From Luidia sarsii (lineage: Eukaryota; Echinodermata; Asteroidea; Paxillosida; Luidiidae): DNA of 64,000 bases. A model generated the notes under the pieces. It had not been told where the DNA came from. It was given only the letters and a program-made list of their open reading frames with translations, and did no database searches. A program made the position numbers and the translations under genes. This document shows, piece after piece, positions 11,401 to 22,620 of this stretch (its first letter is position 1; every line of letters starts with the position of its first letter). Location: contig OX465103.1 of assembly GCA_949987565.1 (NCBI GenBank), forward strand, positions 21,820,305 to 21,884,304. Reading direction: 5' to 3'.

Positions 11401-12446
11401 CAGACATTGGTTCTCATGCCTGGCTGCAGGGCTAGCTCTTTGTAATTGGTGATTAGAATGCAGGGATGTACATGTAGGTTGGGGGTTTATTGATGCAGGG
11501 AGTTATGCCAAAGCTATCTGGCATGTCTGATAGAAGGCAGGGCCGCCTCCAGTCATGTCTGCATGCATCAGCAGTGGGTCCGGAACCATGTATGTACGAG
11601 GAGTGATCCAGCCCAAATGGGATTCGCTTCCAGAGCGTCAATACAATTTAGGGCGGGGATTGGGGGTTGAGGAGTATTCAGAATGATACAGAGGTGATTC
11701 AGATTGTTCAAATGAGTGGGGGGTGGGGGGGGGGGGAAACAAACAAAGAAATCTGCAAAACACAAAAAGTGCCTACCATTTGGGGTTGTGGCAGGAATTT
11801 GGCCACATTACAAGATGTGGCAGATCGCCTTGCCTTTGAGAGAAAAGCTCCTGCAAGATTCATCAAAAATTCAAGGCTCACATCTGTTTGAAAATGAATA
11901 ATGTGACGGAGTGACATGCTCTGTGCAAATGAGGCGCTTCTTGCACACCCATTTCTCATGCACGGGGCAGCTGAAAGTTGTAAGGTGAAAAATATTTCCA
12001 AAATTGATTCAAATTGCTTTGTTGTTGTCCATATTTTCATAATAAGTGATTGGAAACATGATTTTTAATCAAGAATTCGGGATAAAGGGAGGTTTTGTGT
12101 CTTAAGTCCCCGATCATGATTTTACCCCAAAAATGGGACTCGTTTTTGCAGAGCCCATCACATACGTAAATAAATTAATCCTGGACACGAGCCTACGATA
12201 GTTTGCTGGGCCCTACAGTTGTACGTGTTGATTCTGATCGCAGACGCTGTTGAGCTCATTATCCATTTGTGGAAAATAAAAGGGTGTCGAAGAAATTCCA
12301 ATCAGAGCCATCTCAGTCGGTTGAGATTTTCATGGAGGAAAAAGAGAAGAAAAAGGGTGGACCTCCACCTGGCTCATATGGTTACAACTTTAATATGTGG
12401 CTTTAAATATTGATAAGACTTAAGGATTTGCATGATGGGTGAAACC
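11401..12446. other. No gene recognised
   Basis: Unremarkable sequence with a short G run at 11717-11738. No recognisable exon. Confidence 0.45.
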
Positions 12447-12447
12447 A

Positions 12448-12686
12448 TATAGGAGGGTTTGCAGTGACACCATGTATAAGGTCTCTTAAAGAAGAGGTGT
12501 GGTTCTGAAAAGAACCTGAGTGGTAACTCGACGTTCCGGCCAGTATGCTCTGGCCGTCATTAGTTTCTCCTGATGACGGCCAGAGCATACTGGCCGGAAC
12601 AACGAGTTACCACTCAGGTTCTTTTCAGAAAAGTACCTCTTCTTTAAGAGACCTTATGCATGGTGTCACCGCAAACCCTCCTATAT
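12448..12686. mobile_element. 239-bp near-perfect hairpin element, GGTGACACCATG family
   Basis: The left arm (12448-12560) and right arm (12573-12686) are almost complete reverse complements around a dozen-base loop. The arms run from ATAGGAGGGTTTGC through TGACACCATG, CTCTTAAAGAAGAGGTG and GGTAACTCGACGTTCCGGCC. Related hairpins lie at 27728, 29009, 43795 and 45154. It encodes no protein. The transcript, if any, would form a roughly 110-bp double-stranded stem. Confidence 0.75.
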
Positions 12687-13145
12687 AGCAACATGTGGCG
12701 TTGCAGGCAGCTGTATGGACGCCCTTGGCAGGCTGCCAGAGATTGCTTGTCTGCCACAGCGGGTAGTCTGCTCGTAGCCGAGCGAGATCTCAGAGAAGAG
12801 CGGCTCCTAGGCTGCTTGAACTTGGTCAGTGTCATCCCGGCTCATCTTACAGTAGCTTGAGACCAATGGCAAGACGGATGAGCGGCCCCCGCACTCGCTT
12901 TCATGTGTAGGCATTATCCTATTGGGCAGGGCCCTTGCACGTGTAACATCAAACAACAATCGCACGGATCTCGCTCACGCTTGTCCACCGTAACAAACTG
13001 TCACACGACTATTCCTTAAGGGACACAGTGCACGCACATCAGTTGCGTAAACATGTCTGTTCAATGTTGCACGTGTGTGCAGTTGTGCATGGAGGCATTC
13101 GTGGAATGGGATGAGGTACAGGCTACAGCCTACTGGGTTTGAAAC
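12687..13145. other. No gene recognised
   Basis: GC-richer than surroundings at 12700-12850, with a 66-codon frame but no motif or splice context. Confidence 0.4.
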
Positions 13146-13148
13146 ATT

Positions 13149-13633
13149 AGGGCCGCTCCCACTGCAAAAATAATCGCAATTTGAATCGCGTCTTTAAAAA
13201 CCTTTTTGGGGGGTCGTGTCCACACAGGCCAAATAATCGCGTCGCAAATAAACGCGAGCCGATTGCGGTTTAGCATGTGGTCGTGCTGCGCAAGCGGGAG
13301 TGGCGGGACTCGCTGATGAACATAAACGAACCCTGTGCTGCACTTCCTGGCAGTAAGCTGCTGGCAGGAAATGCCATGCGAGCGCAATGCATCATGGGCT
13401 TTAAAAAAAAAAACTGGTGCGATTTGAGCGGAGCGTTCCCACACACATCGTGTTGCAAAGAAACGCGATTATTTGAAAAAAATCTCACTCTTAGTGGAGT
13501 CCGAATCGCGATTCAAATCCCACTAATAATCGCGTTTATTGTGTCCCCACACAAAAAAAAAAGTGGAGCTTGAATCGCGATTCAAATTGCGATCCAAATA
13601 AGCACATTTATTTGGTGTAGTGGGAACGGCCCT
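13149..13633. mobile_element. Non-autonomous DNA transposon, AGGGCCG...CGGCCCT ends
   Basis: The inverted termini begin AGGGCCGCTCCCACTGCA on the left; the right end complements this with two or three differences. Both ends are flanked by ATT. Subterminal AATCGCGATTCAAAT-type words repeat in both orientations. The 485-bp length excludes a transposase. A three-base duplication would fit a PIF/Harbinger-like origin, but its sequence does not fit the usual TWA, so the superfamily is inference. Confidence 0.55.
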
Positions 13634-13636
13634 ATT

Positions 13637-14929
13637 GCTGCTGAAAATAAGGGTTCAGTTGACCGGTGGTTGATTTCATCCAGCCCATCGTTCAATCACA
13701 AGACGATGAGTACTGCACAGAGATGAGTACTGCATCCACCGGTTAGGATGGGTTATGTGTCCGTACAGTTGAGCTACCACGCATACTATGAGGCTGCATG
13801 AAATCCCAGCCGTGGTCAGTGAGAGAGACAGCTGTGCCGGTGCCCTGTCCCTCCTGTATTACCATCTAGGGTGGGGCAGGAGATTTGAGTCAAATGCCAA
13901 GTCTTGCCGGCATTGATTGGCGGCCCACTGTGTGTGCCGCTATCACACCGACCCCTGCATGAGAAAAACCCAGACACCAACTCTCCTGCACAGAGAGCCA
14001 CACCGGCTGCAATGCGGTCTAGCTTTACACTGCTCATCCCTGAAGCCTTGACATCCATACCACCACACGCTGCCATTAGCTCTTATTCTGCCTCTCTCGT
14101 GTTTTTTTTTTTTTTTTTTTTTACTCTCTCCTCCGCATGTACCCAAAAGAAATCCTCAAAAATTTACCGTTCCAAACGTCGAGAGATGTTTTCACAGGGC
14201 CCTTGCGGGCAAACTAGGCAGAGAAACTTCCCGTTGTTTGCATATTTACCTCATACAGGGGGGTACTTAATTCAAGGATCTGACCTGTTGCATTGAAAAT
14301 GTAAAAATCCGAGAGCCTTTTTTTTTTTTATATAGGAGTCCTATTTGCTATGCTAGTCCTAGCAGGAGTAGGGCCGGCTCGTATTCCAACGTGGGGCTCC
14401 ACAAAGGCTGTCCAATTTGCCGTAAATTGAAGTGCTGAATTGCTAAATACCGCCGGGGCGCCGCTTGAGAGGAATATCAAACAAAGGCAGTAATAACACG
14501 CCCGGCAGATTGCCTGGGCAGTGTTAATTGTGCGTGACATACCCACGCAACAATGTCATAACTGCTTAAGCCCTCCCTCTTCCCGTAAAATTTTATTTTA
14601 TCGTCAGTCGCTGACCAGAGAGTGCTGTAAGTGATGGATGGCAGGATTTGTGTCTGATTTGTGATTTGCGTGCGCACCGTCTGACTGCAGAAGACAGTGT
14701 GCACATGTATGCGCACATCAAATCTTTGACCTTAGCAAGGAGACACACATGACATTGTAACCGCCAAGGTAAACTGATGCAAGAAGGCTCAGTGAACAGG
14801 AGGTCTGGGTTTAAAAGTGTGATGCCAGCAGTGAATATTTTCAACTATGATATGAATAAAGAGCATGAAATGCAGACAGATGTGTTCACAGTCATAGATG
14901 ATCAAGCAAAAACCCTAACCCCCCCAGTG
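13637..14929. other. No gene recognised
   Basis: Contains a degraded copy of the GGATTTCAC MITE (about 13665-13760), a poly-T run at 14101-14122 and a moderately GC-rich stretch at 13800-14090 without a supported exon. Confidence 0.4.
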
Positions 14930-15500
14930 CTGCATGCCTGGAACCCTCCTCAATCCTCCACAATCCTCCAATGTGAGTTTGTGCAAGATCCTCACTGCCT
15001 CAATCCTCCACAATCCTCCAGTATAAGTTTGTGCATGTACGTGTACCGGTACCCCACTGCCTCAATCCTCCACAATCCTCCAGTATAAGTTTGTGCATGT
15101 ACGTGTACCGGTACCCCACTGCCTCAATCCTCCACAGCTAAGTAATGTACATGTACATGTAATTGGATCCTTTGTTTATAGACAGTACATGCATGGAGCT
15201 ATAAGTAGGTAGCTCCACGATGCGTGCCTTTGTCAAAGTTCCACAGCTTTTCATATCCTCAAAAATCCTCCAGTGTAAATCAAACAACCTTCCTCAATCC
15301 TCCTAAAACCTCCGTGTAAATTTTACAACCTTCCTCAATCCTCCACAATCCTCCAGTGTGAATTTTACAACCTTCCTCAATCCTCCACAATCCTCCAGTG
15401 TAAATTTTACAACCTTCCTCGATCCTCCACAATCCTCCAACTGGAAATGTTCATGCCTGCCTCAATCCTCCACAATCCTCCATTACCTGTATCATAATGG
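14930..15500. repeat. Minisatellite of CCTCAATCCTCCACAATCCT units
   Basis: Two period classes share the core. Units of about 60 bp carrying GTGCATGTACGTGTACCGG lie at 14990-15135; units of about 44 bp carrying GTAAATTTTACAACCTT lie at 15265-15480. A non-repetitive gap lies between them. Confidence 0.85.
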
Positions 15501-15587
15501 ACGAAGATAGTCAGTTGTTACACTGCCTCAATATGGTCCACATGAAATTCCTTGTTTTGCATTGTCTTGTTTGTCATTTCTCATTAT

Positions 15588-15990
15588 ATTAATTGGTATG
15601 GTTTTCTAAGGCGAATGATCAAGGATGGATTCCGCAGGAAACCATCACTAGTAGAAGGCGAAATTAATCATGCCCTTTTCTTTGCTAATATTGATCTAGA
15701 GCGCATAACAAAAAGTCAACCACTACAGGATTATATTAATGTCCAGTATCTGAAATACATAGCTCATATATGCCGTAGGGAAAATACAAATTTGACCAAG
15801 CTTAGTTTATTTTTTATCCCTAGAGTCCCATACTATCGAGATCCCTGGATAGGTATCTCAGGACTACTGGGTGATCTTTCTATTGAGCAGATTAAAAGAG
15901 AAACACAGTCGAAGACTGGTTTCACCAGGCTCCTACCTAGTAGTCCTGACTCATATGAAGCCTAAAGCTTCAAAATGAGGACCTAAACTG
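15588..15990 (+). pseudogene. Non-LTR retrotransposon reverse transcriptase tail, copy 2
   Basis: Plus-strand frame with WYGFLRRMIKDGFRRKPS, then NHALFFANIDLERITKSQP, LKYIAH, DPWIGIS and a stop at 15963-15965. It is the same element as the minus-strand fragment at 123-736 but uninterrupted over the shared part. Everything upstream of the WYGFLRR motif is absent, so it is a 5'-truncated insertion, the usual fate of LINE copies. Confidence 0.65.
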
Positions 15991-18690
15991 TACTGTGTAT
16001 ATTAGTCATTACTCGTTATCCTTGCTCCTGAGCTCAGCATTACCAAGAGTCCCAAAGACAGTGCGACAAGTGTTCCCCGTCTGTGAAAATAAGTGCTTTT
16101 TCATGCGGGCATGATCACACCCTTCGGTTGAGACTGAGTACAACCACTGAGCAACGGATGATGCGATGAAAATTATTGGCAAATAAATAAAAAATATTCG
16201 CAAATCAATGAAAATTACCGGTATTGCCGATTCCTGCGTTAAATTGAAGAAACTAACCAATCAAGGCAGAACACACACAGTGGCCTCCTTGCTATCACCT
16301 TAGTAGTCAGGTCTCCGCCTCAGGTCAGGTCTCCGTTCGTCCTCCCCTCCCACTCCCCTCCTCCTCTCCCCCCATCTCCCTCTCTACCCCCCTCCCCCCA
16401 TACCCTTCTCATGGCAGTGGCTAGTAAATTGTGATTGACGGATCTTTCCCCGTGTTTGAACTGGTAATTAGAATTTGCCCATCCGGACTCAGTGGCCTGC
16501 TTTAGTATGAACCCCTCCCTTTAACCTGATTAAGGGGGGGGGGCAGTCAGTGCCAAGGTGAAGAGTGGACTGATTACTTCTGCCCCAGTTGGCCGGTCAG
16601 GCTGCAGGGGGCCATTTCAGAAGAGGAGAGAGGATGTGAGGCCCCCTAGCTACTCAGAGAATCAGCAGGTCACCCAACCCTCCCCCCCCCCCCACCACCA
16701 CTTCCCTCTCCATTGCCAGAATCACGGCTAAAACCTACCCGTAAGCATCCCCTACCCCAGGCAGGTTGCAGACCGAAAGGGGGGGGGGAACAATTTTCTT
16801 CTTTTTTCTAGGTCATTAGCCCAAAATAAAGGGAGGTACGTGGCTGGGCTAAGCATTTTCCCGCAATGTGGCGTGCTGATCTGCTCAATACCTGCTATTC
16901 CGTTCTTAATTTTCTTTCTTTTTCTCTTCTTTTTTTTTGGGGGGGGGGGGGTGGGGGAAATCCCCCCTCTGCTCACCCGCTGCTGAAGTACATAAAAAAA
17001 ATAGGCCAGGGAGAGGCCTAAGCAAGCTTTGGCACGCGCTCAGGTCTCCCACACTTGCACAGACACCTCTCTGTGGCTGTCTGTCTGTCTGTCTGTCTGT
17101 CACACACCGGAGCTGTTGTGAAAAGCTCTTTAAACTGGTAGGCGGGCAAAATGCATTAGAGGATTCGTTGCATTCCATGAAAAAGCGGAGAATCACGCGG
17201 AATTGACTCCGCTCCATGTGCTCTCTGCTGGGGTTGGGAGGAGGGGGGGGGGGTGGTGGGGTGGTGTTTCTAACTTTAGCCAATGCCCTTGAATGCCGTC
17301 TTATTTTACTGCCTTTTCCGATGACGCCAGCCTGGGTTGACGGGGGGGGGGGGGGGGGGGGGGGGGGGTCGTGGCTCCATTAGCACGGCATATTTGGACA
17401 AAAAAAAACCTTCCCGTATTGATTCTGCGCTGGACCCCCGCCGCCTTGCATGGGGAGAGAGCCCCACTGCGGCCCATTGATCCATCGAGATGGGCTTCCA
17501 GTTTCATCTCTCCCCCAATTCCCTGCGCATCCATATGCCAATGACCGCGCCAATCGGAAAAAAACGTCTGCCGTCTCTTTTTCACTGAATGACGTTTCCG
17601 AAAGCTGGACTGGAAAGAGAAATTGGATGGAAATTCAGGAAGTACCATATTGTACATTATGCTGCGTACCACAGGTGCATTGCTGTAAACAAAATTTTAA
17701 AAAACTAAAAAAAAAATATTATATTTTGAAATAAGAAAATTGCCCTAGTGTCTGTTGCGTCCATCTTTATAGCAGGACCTGAAAAGCAACTCCTTCATCT
17801 AGGACTGTGTTAATATTTATCCTAGCCCAGACGTTGGATTGACTCATGATCTTTCCTCAGGAACACGTCATCTGATTCAGTTTTCCATCGGCAATCAATT
17901 CTGATTGTCACTCTGCTGGAACGTCTGGGGGGGGGGGGTCTCTTGTTTCCATTTCCAATTCAGTTGAGATCCACACAATTGGTTGCCATGGTTATTTGGG
18001 CACGAGGTAATCAATCAGTTCCGCGGCCAACATGCAACAAAGAGGAGTCTTTTCCAGCCGGATTCCTGGATTCCCGTACCTGGATGTTTTTTTTTCTTCT
18101 TATGCATACAATTGCTGGCTTTTGACTTTCTAACTGATTTCCCAACTGCTCCTGCTATCAAGTAAGGGTGCACTTACTGTATGGACCTCTTTTGGTCCCC
18201 CCAAAAAAGAAAGATTGTCAATTTCTTTCTGACTAAATTGACCCCAAATGGCAATCTCAAAAAATGAGCCCACTTGATATGTTATTCCCTGCAGGACTGT
18301 TCCACAAAGGCATACTGCCTTTTATTTTATATTGACTGCACCGTTATGGCAGACAAGCTACATTACAAGTCACAGAAACGGATGAATAACAGTGTTAAAA
18401 ATATGAATACTAATAATAATGGAATAATGGAATTACTATACAGTTTTACAAAGTGGCCGTTGAAAAAACTTAATAATTACATGACAAAAAAAAAAAAATC
18501 ACACAGCAACGAATATTTCATTGCCTTTGACTTTGAGGAAGGTTTGGCTTGGATGAAAACCTCTGCATTTTTGAAACATTGATCAAATGTTGTGTTCTGC
18601 TGTGTATACAGCTCTGTAGCTGCCTCCAGGTGAACCCCAGTCTGGTAGAGTCCAGAGACTAAACCGCTGCTGTTATTTTACTCTTCTTTC
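15991..18690. other. No gene recognised; homopolymer-rich
   Basis: Includes C-rich 16330-16400, G runs at 16781, 16939, 17342-17368 and 17928, a TCTG tetranucleotide at 17080-17100 and an AT-rich stretch at 17690-17730. The GC-rich patch at 17430-17560 is conserved-looking (CCATATGCC, GCCAATCGG) but has no exon I can support. A 102-codon frame at 18274 is Asn/Lys-rich chance sequence. Confidence 0.4.
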
Positions 18691-18699
18691 TGACTGCAG

Positions 18700-18894
18700 C
18701 AAGCCTTCAATGCAACCGCCGTTGTGCGCCACATGCGCAAGCTGGGCATCGGGGAGCTGACTGCAGCGGCGGCTGCTGCGGCAGCCGGCAGCACCGACAG
18801 CAAAGACGGCAGCGGCAGCGACAAGGACTCCAGCAGCGGGGAGGCCAACAGCACGGCATCCTCCAAAGAGATGGGCTACTCATCAAGGAGATGA
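18700..18894 (+). CDS. Terminal exon of an unrecognised gene
   Basis: A pyrimidine-rich tract ending TTTCTGACTGCAG (to 18699) is followed by a GC-rich open stretch of 64 codons to a TGA at 18892-18894. It reads QAFNATAVVRHMRKLGIGEL, then a run of alanines and an acidic, Ser/Gly/Asp-rich tail ending GYSSRR. The abrupt GC change, good acceptor and absence of a start codon all suggest the last coding exon of a plus-strand gene. The acceptor allows phase 0; phase cannot be proved because I found no upstream partner exon in the preceding 18 kb. I do not recognise the protein. The first 20 residues look structured and basic; the rest looks disordered. A pseudoexon is possible. Confidence 0.5.
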   Translation, partial: QAFNATAVVRHMRKLGIGELTAAAAAAAAGSTDSKDGSGSDKDSSSGEANSTASSKEMGYSSRR

Positions 18895-20108
18895 GTCTGG
18901 AAACCAGACCCCAGTCTGCTATGCTACAACTTTGAATGTGTGATGCCAATTAATGCTGACTTAAAACTGATAAACTGGTTATTAACACAACAATCCTCTC
19001 CGACAACCCAATATCCTTTTGGGGGCGGGGGGGGCATCTTGATCACATGACTGAGATATTCTTGGTTGCTAGGAAAGCATTACACAGAGCGGCCCCTGTA
19101 CTTTTAATGATTTTTCTAGTGATTTAAGCCAGTGTTTGTTTCCATGGTGATTGATCAATGTTGACTTGCAACTCATGAGAGTTTGCATTTAATTCTCTGT
19201 CCAAAATTAGTAAAACATTATCTGCAATCAGTGCATTGAAAAGGAGGAACAATGCAATAACATTTATGACAATTGTAATGCAAGCCCCAATTTGTTTGCC
19301 TTTTGTGCTGACTTTCATTCACAGTACTATCCATTAGACTGGTCAAGCAGGTTTGCATACCTGTGCGATTTAGGATAATGCTTGTCTGCTGCCACCAACT
19401 GTCTCCTCATGGCCAGTGACTTCATATACTGCCACCAAGAGGCCAACTGTGAAAAAAAGGGACAGCTGTTTATAGCTACAGCCCCCCTGTCAAGCTGTCT
19501 GAATGTATCAAATAACCTGCAAGAAAACTCACAGCAAAATTCACGTCATGAATATGCAAATTTTAATTTCTTTATAGAAGCTTTGACCAATCAAGCACGA
19601 CATTACACTCAAAATCTAGGGGTTTTTTTCAGAATGCAATTGAATCGTAAAAGAAAGGTTGCTCAGCTGTTGCACCCTTCTCTCAGATTTCATCTCGTCA
19701 TTTTAAACTTTTTTTTGGTAAACTTTGTCCAATGTATACATGCGGACATGTGAAATTGTGGTACAATGTACCAGCTTCATTGCTATGACTCTTTGTACAA
19801 AGGTGATTTGAATATGAATGATATAAAATTTCCTGTAAATAATCTCAGCCTTATAACATTTTCCTCTTCCTTCTAACACAAAGCGGTCACCGGTGGGTCT
19901 TCCCTCTTGACAGCAAAGCGTACCATGCCATGCCCCCCAAAGATGGTCAGCATGAATGAATGTACCGGTAAATTTGGTATTTCATAAGGCAGCACTGGGA
20001 TGGGTTTGGGTCATACTGTCGGCCTTGTATTGCAAACAAGGACTGTCCAGTGTGGGTGTGTTCTCACCATCTTATAATATACTACAGATAATGGTTTAAA
20101 GCTTCTGA
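18895..20108. other. No gene recognised; possible 3' UTR of the exon at 18700
   Basis: AT-rich, UTR-like sequence follows the stop, but I could not fix a polyadenylation site. Confidence 0.3.
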
Positions 20109-20963
20109 TTGATGACAAAAAGTGACCACTCAAAGAGGATCAACTTGCCAATTCCAACTTTGGTTGGGGGTTGGCAATGGGATCAACCTTCGCCTTCGTG
20201 CTAAGTTAAGAAGAGTGGAATACAGGTCAAAGGCGATTGACATCCCATTGAAGTGGTGTTTGTAATGCTGCTTTGCACAAGGAAGACTTTTCGTGCGGAG
20301 CAGATTTTCACGCTTACTGTAAGTGGCTCTATTGAGCCCTAGTCTCTGAACATAAGCAGAGTGATTGGGCCAACTTCCTAGAGCCTGCTCAATCGCCGAC
20401 ATTTGTTGAAGTGCAAAACGTTATCGGATCAGCTCGCCAGCCCGTACTTCACTTTTGTTTCACTCTATCAAAAAGACACAAGAACAATGAAATACAGGTC
20501 GGAAAGCAACTGACATCACATAGCAGTGTGGTTTTGTTACCCTGTGTTACAGAAGAGCGACTTTTTTATGCTAAGCAGATATGAGCGCCTAAGCAACTCT
20601 GTGAAGTTGAGTCCTGGGCCCAATCTCATAGAGCTACCTATAAGCGTGAAAATATGCTAAGCAGGAATTTCCTTCCTTGGGCATAACGTGATTGCCGACC
20701 CTATTTCTCTTGATGCTTGTTGAATTGAGTTCTACCATCAAGTGCTTAGCATAAAAATCTACGTTGAGCTTTGGCTGGCAACCTGATTCTATCGAGGAAG
20801 GCTTCTCGTGCTTTATTTTGGTGCTTAAGAAGCTGTATGCTACTGGCCCCTGATCTCTTGTGATGTGATCTTGTACGTCAGTACCACACAGCTTTGAGTG
20901 CCCTCGTATAAAGCAGAGCTGATGGGAGAGATAGCTGCAGTATGCCCAAAGTAAAGCCTCCAT
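20109..20963. repeat. Cluster of three GGGCCCAATTTCATAGAGC-family elements
   Basis: Three consecutive diverged copies (about 20109-20400, 20430-20620 and 20617-20963) share GCAGATTTTCACGCTTA, GGCAAC/GACATCACAT and AATCTCATAGAGCTA words. The better-preserved copy at 39417-39659 shows that these are the two ends of an inverted-repeat element. Confidence 0.5.
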
Positions 20964-21254
20964 TATGTTTTGACTATTGATGGAGGATAACAGCCCAATA
21001 TCTGCCTAGCGTCTGGCATGAGAAAGCCAGTTGGTATGATCGCAGCTCCATTCCTTCACAGAGTGCTTCAGGTGCTGCACAATGAAAACAAGTCATGGGG
21101 GGGGGGTGGGGGGGTGGTGCCACAGATGTCCACTCGCCATAATGTGTCATGCATGTTATCTGCTGGGGAGGAATTAAAGCACTCGTGCCCGGCCCAGACG
21201 CACTGTCAAATAGCCAGATTATGGGCCCCTCGTTTCAAGCCGGTAGGTGGCACT

Positions 21255-21350
21255 GCCTATTGGTGGGCTGCCTGTGCAGTTCCTTACACCACAAGGCTGT
21301 CTGATTGGCTGCAAAGGGTCATGTGTGACCCAGTCATGGACCAATCAGAG
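21255..21350. promoter_or_regulatory. Cluster of three CCAAT boxes
   Basis: ATTGG at 21259-21263 and 21304-21308 (the second as the strong form CTGATTGGCT) and CCAATCAG at 21341-21348 fall within 90 bp of a locally GC-richer stretch. NF-Y binds such boxes and clusters are typical of promoters and some LTRs. No transcription unit starts nearby that I can identify, so the call is weak. Confidence 0.25.
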
Positions 21351-21359
21351 GGCAGGTTA

Positions 21360-22384
21360 TCGAGACAAGGGCCCGGATTTCTAAATTGGGTTGGGGGGGG
21401 GGGGAGACGCATAGAGGGTTAATGGAAACGGATTCTGAGCGCTTGATTTTTGCCTGGAGACTTTCAAATTTTGGGGAGACCACAATTATCAAGACCATAT
21501 GGCGTGGAGATCCGCCGGTGATTCAAGCCAGCTGTTAGACTCAAAACAGTGTGTAACTTTGTATGAATTGAAAAAAACAACAACGAAAGATACCTTCTTC
21601 TTCTTTTTTCTAATGAAGTGTAATCTCAGAAAAAAAAATGTATTGACTTTGAATAAGTGTCTGTAGGGTACTCTGATGTTTGAAAGAGTTCAGTGGGTTA
21701 TTTTGGTGAATGAGAGGTGCAGCTTAATGGCTAAGCACATCTGAAAACAACGGAACCATTTACATGGGAAGTAGATGCTACCCCAGCGGCTGCCTTGCTT
21801 TTTTTTTTCTTTTTTTTTCATATAAAAAAAAAATTATTGTGCAAAAGCGAACAATAGCTAATTCAGGTATCCCTGCTTAGGAGTGTTCCAAATTAGTCCA
21901 ATCAAATGGTTCGCTGCTGCTCAGAAAAAAAGAAAAAAAATACTGCCTTGCCGTTGGGTACTAGCTGTCTCCCCCGCACCCATGGTAGACCCAGCGAAGA
22001 GATAGAGACACACAGACCCTCCACACAGGAGCCATTCTCATCGAGCTGCTTTAAGTCCCCACACAACATTGGTCGAGGTCAAAGAATAGCATCCATATGC
22101 TGCCTGATCCAGCATATGCATGAAATAGCACACCTGTAAAAAAATTCAGCTCAATCCGCCAACCGAGTCTCGAGAAAATCGTGAAAACCGCTTATTTGTT
22201 TTGCGAAAAAGCAGCATTCAATGCCGTACTGTTCCGAAAAAATAGTTTAGATCTCGGTGAGACGTAAACAATTTTTTTTACCCTTTTCTCCCAAAATACA
22301 ATATTTCAGTGCGAGGTTTCTACTATAACCATCTTCAAACTGTATAAGTTTCATGTAAATCTGTGAACATTTCTGTTTTTCGAT
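21360..22384. other. No gene recognised
   Basis: AT-rich with T and A runs at 21798-21835. No exon. Confidence 0.4.
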
Positions 22385-22620
22385 CTTACCAATGTTGTGT
22401 AGGGGCTTTAAGCACCAACTTCTCCTGAAAAGCACACAGAGCTTCCCAATGTAAAGGCCAATGGGATGCAAGCCAAACGTGCAGTTGGCGTCTCATCGCA
22501 ATAGTGGTTTGTAATCCTCCCATTCACACAGGGAAGACATTTCATGCGGAGAAGATTTCCACGCTTGAGCAGCTGTATGACATAGTGCCCTGGCCCCTTG
22601 TACAAAGCTCCTAATATCTT
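22385..22620. repeat. GGGCCCAATTTCATAGAGC-family element, diverged
   Basis: Carries GGTTTGTAATCCTCCCATTC, GGAAGACATTTCATGCGG and GATTTCCACGCTTGAGCAGC, corresponding to the body and right end of the family copies at 20109, 39417 and 57475. Confidence 0.45.

Noticed and set aside
10821..11417. Long Ser/Leu/Pro frames on the minus strand
   Set aside because: Antisense of a purine-rich tandem array; by-products of low complexity.
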